Shown piece by piece: positions 55,046-64,000 of a stretch of 64,000 nucleotides of DNA. The position numbers and the translations under genes are program-made. The DNA is from Flavobacterium supellecticarium (GTDB taxonomy: Bacteria > Bacteroidota > Bacteroidia > Flavobacteriales > Flavobacteriaceae): positions 57,074-121,073 of the forward strand of contig NZ_SSNZ01000011.1 of the NCBI RefSeq assembly GCF_004801375.1, in the 5' to 3' direction. The notes beneath the pieces were generated by a model that saw nothing but the letters and a program-made list of their open reading frames with translations, ran no database searches and was not told the origin of the DNA. Each line of letters opens with the position of its first letter. Position 1 is the first letter of the stretch.

Positions 55046-56962
55046 ATGAAAAAAATGGTCTTCGCTTTTGTTGTCGCAATTATTAGTTTTAAAGTAGCCG
55101 CTCAGCATGGAAATACCTATATAGCGGATAGTTATTTTAACCGTTCCGAATATGCCAATGCGGCTGATGCCTATTTGGAAGTAATGGATAAAAGTCAGAG
55201 GAAAGAAAAAAATTATATATATAAACAACTGGCCGACAGTTATTACAATGTGCCGGATGCTCCTAAAGCTAATGAATGGTATGCTAAGGCAATCGCTCAA
55301 AAACAAGATGCCGAAACCTATTACCGTTATGCCGAGATGTTAAAGGTAGAAGGAAAATACGAGGAAGCTAGCAAACAAATGAAACAGTTTGTCAAAATGG
55401 CGCCCAGGGATCCGCGATCAATTGCTTTTAAAGAAAATCCAGACTATCTGACCAAATTAAATAATATCGTAAAAATGTTCGATCTGAAGCGATTGGATTT
55501 TAATAGCGATAAATCGGACTTCGGTGCGTTTTTAAGCAGTGATAATATACTATATTTTGCTTCAGCTCGTAACACTTCGCGTAAAATATACGGATGGAAC
55601 AATGAGCCGTTTTTGGATTTATATGCTGTTGTTTATAATGCCAACGGAACCTTTAGTGAACCGGTGTTGGTAGATAATATCAACTCAAAATACCATGATG
55701 GACCGGCAACAATCAGTGCCGATGGGAATACGATGTATTTTGCCAGTGAGAGTTTTAAGAAGAGATTGTTTCATCGGAATAAAGTGAAAAAAATAAAACA
55801 AGGCCAGGTTAATTTGTTTAAAGCCACTAAAATAGACGGAAAATGGGGTGACATCAAGTCCCTACCGTTTAACAGTAAAGACTATTCTACCAGTAACCCA
55901 AGTTTGAGTAAAGACGGTAAAACATTGTATTTCTCCTCAAACATGCCCGGTTCAGTTGGTGGCGTGGATATCTGGAAAGTAGCGATCAACCCGGATGGTA
56001 CTTATGGTAAACCTCAGAATCTGGGTAAAACAATCAATACTAAGGGAAATGAAAGTTTTCCGTTTGTGACAGACGATCATAAATTGTTTTTTGCATCTAA
56101 TGGACATCAGGGGTTTGGTGGATTGGATGTTTACTGTGTCGATCTGGTTGGAGAAATGAAAGTTCATAATCTGGGAAAACCGGTAAATTCTGCGAAAGAT
56201 GACTTTGCCTTTAGTTTTAATAAAGCAAAAAACATCGGTTTCGTTTCAAGTAATCGCCACGGATCGGATAATATTTACAGCATTATTCCGCTTGTTGTTT
56301 CCGAAAACACAATTCCGGAAGCGACTGAGACAGATTGGAAAGAAGAAAAAGAACCGGAAAAACCGATATTGTTTGTTGAGAACTCCGATCTTGTAAAAAA
56401 AGAGGTCGCAATTGGTGTCGATGGATTGGTGCAGGGAATCAGGTTGCCAGCCAAAGCGATGCTGAATCAATCGGACGATGCAAATGGGATTAGAACAACG
56501 GCATCCGAATCTATAGGTACAGTAAAAAAAGAAGATGCAATCGTTGCGGGTAATACTGATAATGCGCGTACAGACGTAACAGGTGAAAACGCAAATCATA
56601 CCATTGCTGTCGGAGCAAAAGCATTGGATGATATTTATTTTGACTTTGATAAAAGTGTAATTAACGAGGCGGCGGCAAAAGAATTGGATAAACTGGTTCG
56701 AATAATGAACGAAAACCCGGAAATGGTTGTAATGGTAAGGTCGCACACGGACAGCCGCGGGAAACAGGGTTATAATTTAAAACTTTCGGAACAGCGGGCG
56801 GAATCAACGGTTCAATATGTAATTTCTAAAGGAATCTCCAAAGAGCGGATTTACGGGAAAGGATATGGCGAAAGCCTTCCTAAAGTGAACTGTCAGGATG
56901 ATTGTACCGTCTGGAAACATCTTCAGAATAGAAGATCGGAATTTATAATTGTTAAGAAATAA
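55046..56962 (+). CDS. OmpA-family protein with TPR-like and PD40 repeats (T9SS/gliding associated)
   Basis: A 638-residue exported protein (signal peptide ends KVAAQ). TPR-like helices (about 25-125; NRSEYANAADAYLEV) are followed by WD40-like beta-propeller/PD40 repeats (about 150-420; GPATISADGNTMYFAS, NPSLSKDGKTLYFSS) and a C-terminal OmpA peptidoglycan-binding domain (about 530-638; IYFDFDKSVINEAAA, RSHTDSRGKQGYNLKLSEQRA). This domain order is common beside PorP/SprF genes in Bacteroidota and resembles PorE. It starts 18 bases after the SprF-like gene, so both are cotranscribed. Confidence 0.9.
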   Translation: MKKMVFAFVVAIISFKVAAQHGNTYIADSYFNRSEYANAADAYLEVMDKSQRKEKNYIYKQLADSYYNVPDAPKANEWYAKAIAQKQDAETYYRYAEMLKVEGKYEEASKQMKQFVKMAPRDPRSIAFKENPDYLTKLNNIVKMFDLKRLDFNSDKSDFGAFLSSDNILYFASARNTSRKIYGWNNEPFLDLYAVVYNANGTFSEPVLVDNINSKYHDGPATISADGNTMYFASESFKKRLFHRNKVKKIKQGQVNLFKATKIDGKWGDIKSLPFNSKDYSTSNPSLSKDGKTLYFSSNMPGSVGGVDIWKVAINPDGTYGKPQNLGKTINTKGNESFPFVTDDHKLFFASNGHQGFGGLDVYCVDLVGEMKVHNLGKPVNSAKDDFAFSFNKAKNIGFVSSNRHGSDNIYSIIPLVVSENTIPEATETDWKEEKEPEKPILFVENSDLVKKEVAIGVDGLVQGIRLPAKAMLNQSDDANGIRTTASESIGTVKKEDAIVAGNTDNARTDVTGENANHTIAVGAKALDDIYFDFDKSVINEAAAKELDKLVRIMNENPEMVVMVRSHTDSRGKQGYNLKLSEQRAESTVQYVISKGISKERIYGKGYGESLPKVNCQDDCTVWKHLQNRRSEFIIVKK

Positions 56963-56991
56963 ATAATAAAATAATTTAACAATACTCAAAG

Positions 56992-57018
56992 AGCAGCCAT
57001 ATAGGTTGCTTTTTTTGT
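56992..57018 (+). terminator. Terminator after the OmpA-family gene
   Basis: AGCAGCC and GGTTGCT pair (one G-T) around a 5-base loop, followed by seven or more T. Confidence 0.65.
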
Positions 57019-57059
57019 GAATTTTAACATATAACGTTAAGTTATTGCTAATTTTATTT

Positions 57060-57067
57060 TATATTTG
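57060..57067 (+). promoter_or_regulatory. -7 box of the giant adhesin gene
   Basis: TATATTTG is a full match to TAnnTTTG, 34 bases before the ATG at 57102. A TTG at 57045-57047 is too close to serve as -33. Confidence 0.45.
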
Positions 57068-57101
57068 GGGATTAAACTTATCAAAAATCATAGGATTAAT
57101 T

Positions 57102-60100
57102 ATGAAAAAAATTACATTATTAATTCTTATGTCATTATTGAGTTTTGTGAGTTATTCGCAAGTTTTTCCCGAAGGATTTGAAGGTGCTTTCCCACCGTCA
57201 GGGCCTGGAGGAGCTTGGGCTGTCTCCCATAATGGCATAGGAATGGGACCCGGTAATGCGAACCTGTGGGTGCGTACACCGCTAAATTCCACAACATCTC
57301 CTCCTCACACTGGCAACTATGCTGCCATGGTTGAAAGGGTGAACATCGGTGACGGGAACACCGAACAAGATTGGTTGATCTCTCCGTTGGTTACGGTACC
57401 AGCAAACGGACAGTTACGTTTCTACGGACTTCATGGCCGTGCGGGAGATCAGGGATCAAAACTTAAAATTAAAATATCAACTACGTCAGGAGCTCAGACT
57501 ACCCTGGCAAACTTTACTATCGAAGTAGCGAACTTGACGGAAACTCAGGTGTCTCCTGTTGCTGGAGAGTACAGAGAGGTGGTTGTTAACCTGACGCCAG
57601 CTGTAGCTGCTAACCAGCAAGTGTATATCGCTTTTGTAAGAGAGCATACGCAAGTAGGAACCGCAGCAGACGGTGACCGTTTTGTGATTGATGATATCAA
57701 CATGGTTCAGCGCTGTTTAGACCCTACCAATGGGGTGGCCAACAACGTTACAACAAACTCCGCTATATTGTCATGGACCAATCCAAGTGGTTCTACACAA
57801 TGGGAAGTTGAATTAATTCCTTCTACGGATGCTTTTACCGGAACGGGACAGATTGTTAACTCAAATCCGTATACGGCTACTACAACTGCAACCGGTGCGC
57901 CTATAGCACCTGGAACTGTTTACCAATATAAAGTACGATCAATATGTACTGGTGGCGTACCTAGTGATTGGGCAGGACCTTTCTATTTTACAACGGTAAC
58001 TTTAGGACAGACCTGTGCAGCACCGATAACGATAAACCAATTACCGTATTCAACTACCGATAATACCAGTAACTACGGAAATAATATTACCGGTAGTCAG
58101 GGAACAACGGGCTGTGGTACCACAACAAACTACTTAACAGGTAATGACGTAGTGTATGCTTATACCGCTACATTTACCGGAAACATTGATATTTCGATGA
58201 CCCCTACGGCAACGTATTCGGGTATTTTCGTATATAATAACTGTGCTAATATCGGAACAAGCTGTTTGGCAGGTATCGGAAACTCGAACTCCAATATCAG
58301 AAACATTCCTAACTTCCCGGTAACGGCAGGAACAACCTATTATTTTGTTATCTCTACAAATGCAGCGCCGCAAACAACGGGATATACTTTAGTAATTCAG
58401 CGTGTAACCTGTACACCTCCGGGTGCTTTGGCAGTTGCAGGAATTACAATGAACTCGGCTAACTTAAGCTGGAGTAATCCTAGTTCTGGTACAGAATGGG
58501 AAGTTGTTGTTCAGGCATTAGGTGCAGGAATTCCTCAGGGAGCTGGAACAGCGGTAACCACAGGGCCGGCTTATGCTGCTACTACTACTGTAACGGGTAC
58601 GCCTTTAGCGTCTGGAACAGATTATGAATACTATGTAAGAGTAAAATGTCCGGATGGATCTTTTAGCCAGTGGTCTGGACCAAAACCATTCAAAACATTA
58701 CCAAACTACTGTGCGGGAGATCATTTCTTTGATCCGGGAGGACCTAATGGACAGTATGCTAATAGTGCTAACGTAACAACAACTATTTGTCCTACAAACC
58801 CAGGAGATATCGTTACCGTTACTTTTAACTCGTTTGACACAGAGTCAGGATACGATTTCGTTCGTGTTTATAACGGACCAAATGCTACGTCTCCATTATT
58901 AGGAACTTACTCTGGAAACTTAACAGGTGCTAACCTTCCTGGACCTTTTGAGTCATCAGGACCTGGTGCTTGTTTAACGTTTGTATTTACTTCAGATGGT
59001 AGTGGAATTCGTGACGGTTGGGATGCTACAGTAACTTGTGCGCCACCACCAACTTGTCCGAAACCAAAAAACTTAGCAGTATCTAATATTACGGCTCATT
59101 CGGCTCAGTTAAACTGGTTGGAGTCTGGAACAGCTACAAGTTGGGTTGTAATCGCAGTACCTGCTGGTACACCAAACCCGAACAGTAACCCAATTCCTGG
59201 AACAGCAATTACGGCTACGGTAACTACACCGCCACCGTATGTGTTAAACGGATTGAGTTCAAATACGGATTATGATTATTATGTAAGAGCAGTTTGTAGT
59301 CCAACGGATTCCAGTACATGGGCAGGACCTAGAAACTTTAAGACACAGCCAGACTTCTGTGCTGGCGACCATTTCTTTGATCCGGGAGGACCTAATGCAC
59401 AGTATGGAAACAATGCTAACGTAACAACAACAATCTGTGCGCCAACGCCTGCAGATATCGTTACCGTTACTTTCCTTAACTTTAATACGGAGTCAGGATA
59501 CGATTTCGTTCGTGTATATAACGGACCAAATGCTACGTCTCCATTATTAGGAACTTATTCTGGAGCTTTAACCGGAGCAAACTTACCAGGCCCTTTTGAA
59601 TCTAATGTGGGTGGATGTTTAACTTTTGTATTTACTTCAGATGGAAGTGGAACACGTGACGGATGGGAAGCTACAGTAACATGTGGACCACCACCAACAT
59701 GTCCGAAACCGAAAAACTTTGTAGCGTCTAACCCTACGATGAACTCGGTTCAGTTAAACTGGCTTGAAGCCGGAACGGCAACTAGCTGGATTGTAATGGC
59801 AGTTCCAACAGGAACTCCAGATCCAAATACAAACCCAATCCCTGGAACAGCAATTACGGCTACGGTAACTACACCACCACCGTATGTATTAGGAGGATTG
59901 ACTTCGAATACAGAATATGATTTCTATGTAAGAGCGGTTTGTAGTCCAACGGATTCCAGTACATGGACAGGCCCTAGAACACTTAGAACATTACCGAATT
60001 ACTGTGCCGGTGATCATTTCTATGATCCGGGAGGACCTAATGGACAGTACGGAAACAGTGCTAACGTAACGACTACTATCTGTCCGGCGAACCCGACTGA

Positions 60101-63100
60101 TATGGTTACTGTTACATTCAATAGTTTCAATACTGAAGCTGGATATGACTTTGTACGTGTGTATGAAGGAACAGGAACAACAGGTACATTATTAGGTACT
60201 TATGCAGGTGATTTAACAAACAACCTACCTGGCCCATTTGAGTCAACTGTAGGTGGATGTTTAACATTTGTATTTACATCTGACGGAAGTGGCGTACGTG
60301 ACGGATGGGATGCTACAGTAACATGTGCACCACCACCAACATGTCCGAAACCGAAAAATTTATCTGCTGCTAATATGACACAAACGTCTGCCGATCTAAA
60401 CTGGCAGGAAATGGGTACAGCTACACAGTGGGAAGTGATTGTATTACCAGCAGGTTCTGCACCACCAGCCCCTGGAGATACTGGGGTAATCGTAAATACA
60501 CCACCACCATTTACATATAGTGGACCACCGGCATTGTTGCCAGGAAGACCATATGATTTCTATGTGAGAGCTATTTGTAGCCCTACCGATAGTAGTGCTT
60601 GGTCGATTAAAGGAACATTCCGTACGTTAATTTCGAATGACGAATGTACTGCACCAATTCACGTACCGGTAAATGAAGATTCACTTTGTGGTCAGACAAC
60701 ACCGGGAACATTAGCGGGAGCAACAGCTTCAGCTTTACCAAACACTTGTGGTGGTAACCCGAATGATGACGTTTGGTTTGAATTTACAGCGACACATACA
60801 CAACACTATATCGCGTTGTTAAATACTACTTCAACTGGTTTAAATACAGATAATATGTATCACTCGGTATACAGTGCATGTGGTGGTACACCAATTGTAT
60901 GTAGTGATCCGAATAACAGTCTTGTAAACGGTTTAGTACCGGGACAAAACTATTTGATCCGTGTATATAGTAATGCAGCAACAGCACAAAGCTTCACATT
61001 TAACCTTTGTGTGGGTACAGTTATTACTTGTGCCGATGCGCAAGCATTCTGTGCGAACAATACATCACCATCAATTACCTTCCCAGGTTCTATCGGGGTG
61101 CCAAACTTAGGAACAGTAGCGTGTTTAACAACAACGCCTAACCCAACTTGGTATTTCTTACAAGTACAACAATCAGGAAACTTACAGTTCCAGATTTCTC
61201 AAACCAGTACTACAGGACAAGGAATTGACGTGGATTTCATTGCATACGGTCCGTTTACTTCACCTACAGCAGGTTGTGGTAACCTTGGCCCTAACGTAGG
61301 ATGCAGTTATAGTTCCGCATCAGTTGAGAACTTTAATATTCCGAATGCTATATCAGGTCAATATTATTTGATTGAGATTACGAATTATAACGGTAGTGCG
61401 GGTAATATTACTTTAGCACAAACCAACCAGGGTCAGTCAGGTGCCGGTTCTACGAACTGTGACATCGTTTGTACGGTTGATTTAGGTCCGGATAAGATTT
61501 TATGTGGACAAACATCATACACGTTAGATGCTGGAATTGTAAATGCAACTACTTATACTTGGTATAACGGAACGAACGTTATCCCTGGTGCTACTGGTCA
61601 GACATTAACCGTTACTCAGTCAGGTACATATAGTGTAGTGGTTACAAAACCATCATGTTCAAACAACCCTACGGATAGCGTAAACATTACTTTCGGACCA
61701 ACTATTAATCAGGTTACAATGCCGGATTATAAAGTTTGTGACGATATATCTAACGATGGATTAGCGGATTTCGATTTGTCAACATTAACCCCTCAGGTTG
61801 TTGCAGGACAGAACCCGGCGTTTACGTATAATGTAACATACCATGCTTCATCAGCTGATGCTACTGCCGGAGTAAATCCAATTGACGCAACTGTTCCTTA
61901 TAACAGTAACACGAAAACAATTTACATCCGTGTTGAAGGAGCAAATAGTGCTACATGTTTCGGTGTGATTCCGGTGAACCTGGTTGTGAAACTAATGCCA
62001 ATCGTAACGATGCCGGCTACATATTCTGTATGTACCGGAAGTGTAACGATCATTGGAACACCTCAAAATTATACTGCTGCTAATAATCCAACGTATACAT
62101 GGTACTTCGGTACAACTGTTATCGCTGGTGAAACAACTGATCAAATAACAGTATCACAACCGGGTACTTATACATTAGAAGTAACAGTAGACGGATGTAC
62201 CAACTCTGTTAGTACAGTTGTAACGAACGACGGTGTTACCGTTACTGCTCCGGACGATGTAACCGTTTGTGGATCGTATACCTTACCAACATTAACAGCT
62301 GGTACTTACTATACAGGTTCTGGTGCTACAGGTACAGTATTAAATGCAGGTGATGTTATTACATCAACACAAACAATTTATGTATACTTACAGTCTACGG
62401 TTAACCCTAGCTGTTATGCAGAAGATAGTTTTAATGTGAATATTACAACTAACATCGTTGCTCCGGTAATTCCAAGTGCGACAGTTTGTGATAGCTATAC
62501 ATTACAACCGTTACCTTCGTTCGCGAATTACTATACCGGTACTGGTGGAACAGGAACATTGTTAACAGCTGGTTCTACAATTACAACGTCACAAACAATC
62601 TATGTATATGCGAAGTCGGGTGTTGCACCAAACTTCTGTACAGATGAAAGTAGTTTTGTAGTAACCATCCAAACAGCAACTGCTGATGCTCCGGAAAACG
62701 TAGCTTCTTGTGGAGCGTATACTTTACCAGCATTGTCTGCTAATAATAACTACTACACTGGCCCAGGTGGTACAGGTACGATGTTAAATGCAGGTGATCC
62801 TGTTAATGGAACTACAGTATTGTATGTATATACAAGTACTTCTGCTGGATGTAATGACGAGAATAGCTTCACGGTAACGATCTACAATACACCTACGGTT
62901 GCAACATTACCAGATGTAACGGTAGAATGTGAAGGCTATACATTACCGGCATTACCAGCAGGAAATGCATACTATACAGGTACTGGTGGAACAGGAGCTC
63001 AGTTACAAGCTGGACAGGTAGTATCGACTACTCAAACAGTTTACATCTTTGCTCAAACCGGAACAGGTTCAGCAATTTGTACAAACGAAAGTAGTTTCGA

Positions 63101-63374
63101 GATTTCTGCTTCATGTGTGATTCCGAGAGGTATTTCACCAAACAATGACGGATTAAATGATACTTTCGACCTGTCTAATTTCGAAGTAGAAAAACTAAGC
63201 ATCTTTAACCGTTACGGTACTGAAGTTTACAGCCATGGTACAGGTTATACTAAGCAATGGTTTGGACAATCGAAAGGCGGAAGCGAATTACCGGACGGAA
63301 CGTATTTCTATGTTATCGAGTTAAAAGGTGGGGATACTAAAACCGGATGGGTTTATATCAGCAGAGAGAAATAA
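57102..63374 (+). CDS. Giant T9SS type B adhesin with FN3, CUB and Ig-like repeats, 2090 residues
   Basis: A 2090-residue exported protein. Signal peptide (ends VSYSQ), choice-of-anchor J domain (about 21-205), FN3 (about 209-300), a pre-peptidase-C-like domain (about 304-430), FN3 (about 436-530), three CUB+FN3 units (about 534-1177), two more pre-peptidase-like domains (about 1178-1450), Ig-like modules (about 1456-1710), four ~72-residue repeats (about 1714-2004), and the CHU_C type B sorting domain (about 2005-2090, GISPNNDGLNDTFDL). CUB domains bind carbohydrates or proteins, so adhesion is likely. The N- and C-termini are paralogous to the 920-residue protein. ATG 57102 is chosen since it begins the signal peptide. 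The following SprF-like gene probably serves its export. Confidence 0.93.
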   Translation: MKKITLLILMSLLSFVSYSQVFPEGFEGAFPPSGPGGAWAVSHNGIGMGPGNANLWVRTPLNSTTSPPHTGNYAAMVERVNIGDGNTEQDWLISPLVTVPANGQLRFYGLHGRAGDQGSKLKIKISTTSGAQTTLANFTIEVANLTETQVSPVAGEYREVVVNLTPAVAANQQVYIAFVREHTQVGTAADGDRFVIDDINMVQRCLDPTNGVANNVTTNSAILSWTNPSGSTQWEVELIPSTDAFTGTGQIVNSNPYTATTTATGAPIAPGTVYQYKVRSICTGGVPSDWAGPFYFTTVTLGQTCAAPITINQLPYSTTDNTSNYGNNITGSQGTTGCGTTTNYLTGNDVVYAYTATFTGNIDISMTPTATYSGIFVYNNCANIGTSCLAGIGNSNSNIRNIPNFPVTAGTTYYFVISTNAAPQTTGYTLVIQRVTCTPPGALAVAGITMNSANLSWSNPSSGTEWEVVVQALGAGIPQGAGTAVTTGPAYAATTTVTGTPLASGTDYEYYVRVKCPDGSFSQWSGPKPFKTLPNYCAGDHFFDPGGPNGQYANSANVTTTICPTNPGDIVTVTFNSFDTESGYDFVRVYNGPNATSPLLGTYSGNLTGANLPGPFESSGPGACLTFVFTSDGSGIRDGWDATVTCAPPPTCPKPKNLAVSNITAHSAQLNWLESGTATSWVVIAVPAGTPNPNSNPIPGTAITATVTTPPPYVLNGLSSNTDYDYYVRAVCSPTDSSTWAGPRNFKTQPDFCAGDHFFDPGGPNAQYGNNANVTTTICAPTPADIVTVTFLNFNTESGYDFVRVYNGPNATSPLLGTYSGALTGANLPGPFESNVGGCLTFVFTSDGSGTRDGWEATVTCGPPPTCPKPKNFVASNPTMNSVQLNWLEAGTATSWIVMAVPTGTPDPNTNPIPGTAITATVTTPPPYVLGGLTSNTEYDFYVRAVCSPTDSSTWTGPRTLRTLPNYCAGDHFYDPGGPNGQYGNSANVTTTICPANPTDMVTVTFNSFNTEAGYDFVRVYEGTGTTGTLLGTYAGDLTNNLPGPFESTVGGCLTFVFTSDGSGVRDGWDATVTCAPPPTCPKPKNLSAANMTQTSADLNWQEMGTATQWEVIVLPAGSAPPAPGDTGVIVNTPPPFTYSGPPALLPGRPYDFYVRAICSPTDSSAWSIKGTFRTLISNDECTAPIHVPVNEDSLCGQTTPGTLAGATASALPNTCGGNPNDDVWFEFTATHTQHYIALLNTTSTGLNTDNMYHSVYSACGGTPIVCSDPNNSLVNGLVPGQNYLIRVYSNAATAQSFTFNLCVGTVITCADAQAFCANNTSPSITFPGSIGVPNLGTVACLTTTPNPTWYFLQVQQSGNLQFQISQTSTTGQGIDVDFIAYGPFTSPTAGCGNLGPNVGCSYSSASVENFNIPNAISGQYYLIEITNYNGSAGNITLAQTNQGQSGAGSTNCDIVCTVDLGPDKILCGQTSYTLDAGIVNATTYTWYNGTNVIPGATGQTLTVTQSGTYSVVVTKPSCSNNPTDSVNITFGPTINQVTMPDYKVCDDISNDGLADFDLSTLTPQVVAGQNPAFTYNVTYHASSADATAGVNPIDATVPYNSNTKTIYIRVEGANSATCFGVIPVNLVVKLMPIVTMPATYSVCTGSVTIIGTPQNYTAANNPTYTWYFGTTVIAGETTDQITVSQPGTYTLEVTVDGCTNSVSTVVTNDGVTVTAPDDVTVCGSYTLPTLTAGTYYTGSGATGTVLNAGDVITSTQTIYVYLQSTVNPSCYAEDSFNVNITTNIVAPVIPSATVCDSYTLQPLPSFANYYTGTGGTGTLLTAGSTITTSQTIYVYAKSGVAPNFCTDESSFVVTIQTATADAPENVASCGAYTLPALSANNNYYTGPGGTGTMLNAGDPVNGTTVLYVYTSTSAGCNDENSFTVTIYNTPTVATLPDVTVECEGYTLPALPAGNAYYTGTGGTGAQLQAGQVVSTTQTVYIFAQTGTGSAICTNESSFEISASCVIPRGISPNNDGLNDTFDLSNFEVEKLSIFNRYGTEVYSHGTGYTKQWFGQSKGGSELPDGTYFYVIELKGGDTKTGWVYISREK
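58703..60635 (+). repeat. Three tandem CUB+FN3 units inside the giant adhesin
   Basis: Units start at about 58703, 59352 and 59997 and are about 645-649 bases (215 residues) long. Each opens with a CAGDHF(F/Y)DPGGPN block, has ESGYDFVRVY, GPFES, LTFVFTSDGSG and RDGW of the CUB fold, and then TCPKPKN and an FN3 domain. Long stretches of DNA are identical between units 1 and 2. Such repeats allow copy-number change by recombination. Confidence 0.9.
62245..63115 (+). repeat. Four ~72-residue repeats before the sorting domain
   Basis: Units start at about 62245, 62470, 62685 and 62908. Each has a (V)CGSYTLP-type block, YYTGxGGTG, LxAG and TIYVY, then an ESSF or DSF block with an intervening Cys. 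The period is about 216-225 bases. They probably form a stalk that lifts the adhesive part from the cell surface. Confidence 0.85.
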
Positions 63375-63387
63375 GCAGTAACATTAT

Positions 63388-63424
63388 ATAAAGTCCTGCC
63401 TGAGTGATCGGGCAGGGACTTTAT
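63388..63424. terminator. Hairpin between the giant adhesin and the second sprF gene
   Basis: ATAAAGTCCTGCC and GGCAGGGACTTTAT pair with one bulged base around a 9-10 base loop. It could partly terminate transcription and lower sprF expression relative to the adhesin. Confidence 0.6.
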
Positions 63425-63441
63425 TTACAAACAGTATACCA

Positions 63442-64000
63442 ATGAAGAAAATATATTTGACCGCCTTTTTAGCCCTGATCGGATTAAAAGAGGCCTCAGC
63501 ACAACAAGACCCACATTATACACAGTACATGTATAATATGAATGTCATCAACCCGGCGTATGCAGGTTCGAAGGAGACCTTGTCCTTTGGATTGTTATAC
63601 CGCAAGCAGTGGGTTGATCTTGAAGGGGCTCCGTCTACGGCTACCTTTTCCGGTCACAGTCCGGTAGGTAAGAATGTAGGATTGGGACTTTCGGTAATTT
63701 CGGACAAGATCGGTCCTGTGAAAGAGAATAATGTGTACGCTGACTTCTCCTACACCTTAAACCTTGGAGGAGAGCACAAGCTAGCTTTGGGATTAAAAGC
63801 GGGTGCGACTTTCCATAAAGTAGGACTACTATCGGATGTAAGTCCGTATGTTCCGGATGCGAATGACCCTGCTTTTGCCGAGAACACCAGCCGAACGTTT
63901 TTTAACGCCGGAGCGGGATTGTTCTACTACACCAACAAATACTACTTAGCCGCTTCGGTACCGAACATGTTAAAGTCGACGTATTTGGATTATAACGGAC
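63442..64000 (+). CDS. PorP/SprF-family T9SS outer-membrane protein (copy 2, cut by window edge)
   Basis: The first 186 residues of a protein like that at 54107: same signal peptide (KIYLTAFLALIGLKEASAQ) and QQDPHYTQYMYNMNVINPAY. By eye about 22 of the 559 shared bases differ, grouped in patches and nearly all silent; the one clear amino-acid change is Gly to Ser in DVGPYVPD. It follows the giant adhesin, so it probably serves it. The end is beyond the window. Confidence 0.93.
   Translation, partial: MKKIYLTAFLALIGLKEASAQQDPHYTQYMYNMNVINPAYAGSKETLSFGLLYRKQWVDLEGAPSTATFSGHSPVGKNVGLGLSVISDKIGPVKENNVYADFSYTLNLGGEHKLALGLKAGATFHKVGLLSDVSPYVPDANDPAFAENTSRTFFNAGAGLFYYTNKYYLAASVPNMLKSTYLDYNG

Noticed and set aside
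1..64000. Search for tRNA, rRNA, CRISPR, insertion sequences, prophage and riboswitches
   Set aside because: By eye I found no cloverleaf, conserved rRNA, spaced repeat array, transposase or phage gene; this does not replace a covariance-model search.

Overview
The window looks like a chromosomal segment of a member of the Flavobacteriaceae, close to Flavobacterium. The evidence is the low GC content, the many type IX secretion system (T9SS) signatures (type A and type B sorting tails, PorP/SprF proteins, CHU_C domains), Bacteroidota-only families (DUF4175, DUF4837, DUF2480, DUF3078), and promoters with the Bacteroidota -7 box TAnnTTTG instead of an E. coli-type -10. I see no rRNA, tRNA, CRISPR array, insertion sequence or prophage. 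Most of the window is ordinary core genome.

Layout. 1-1191: start of gltX (minus strand, cut by the window edge). 1192-2064: a very AT-rich gene-free stretch with repeated DnaA-box-like nonamers; I propose it as the chromosomal origin. 2065-7778: DUF4175 protein, ybeY and mnmG. 5772-7855: three near-consensus parS (ParB) sites around mnmG, which support an origin nearby. 7912-12416: methyltransferase, Skp/OmpH chaperone, Pif1/RecD-like helicase, DoxX protein. 12422-17827: holB, a LytS/LytTR two-component pair, a pirin-like protein, a secreted intradiol-dioxygenase-like protein with a T9SS tail, and an unknown gene. 18011-22642: pgk, a LysM lytic transglycosylase, a DUF4837 lipoprotein, a GNAT enzyme. 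22755-23561: a low-GC two-gene unit, Panacea-domain protein plus small membrane protein, possibly toxin-antitoxin. 23564-35412: a minus-strand block (OmpA protein, Kup, S41 protease, DUF4349 lipoprotein, rnpA, patatin, M1 aminopeptidase, subtilase, metallo-beta-lactamase-fold hydrolase).

35673-48857: iron-sulfur cluster assembly (A-type carrier, sufBCD, then sufS, a lipoprotein, sufE, DUF59, DUF2480), split in the middle by a four-gene RND metal-efflux operon (TolC-like, adaptor, DUF190, CusA/CzcA-like pump). 48937-51129: DUF3078 protein and hflX.

51289-64000: T9SS surface-protein cassettes. The first is a 920-residue type B adhesin, a SprF-like protein and an OmpA-family protein. The second is a 2090-residue adhesin with FN3, CUB and Ig-like repeats followed by a second SprF gene, cut by the window edge, that is nearly identical in DNA to the first. 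By analogy with SprB/SprF, each SprF-like protein probably helps export or anchor its adjacent adhesin.

Most interesting items: the oriC candidate with clustered parS sites; the Panacea/membrane-protein pair whose second gene has no ordinary start codon; the nearly identical sprF copies beside divergent adhesins; and the efflux operon with a PII-like DUF190 gene inside the SUF locus.
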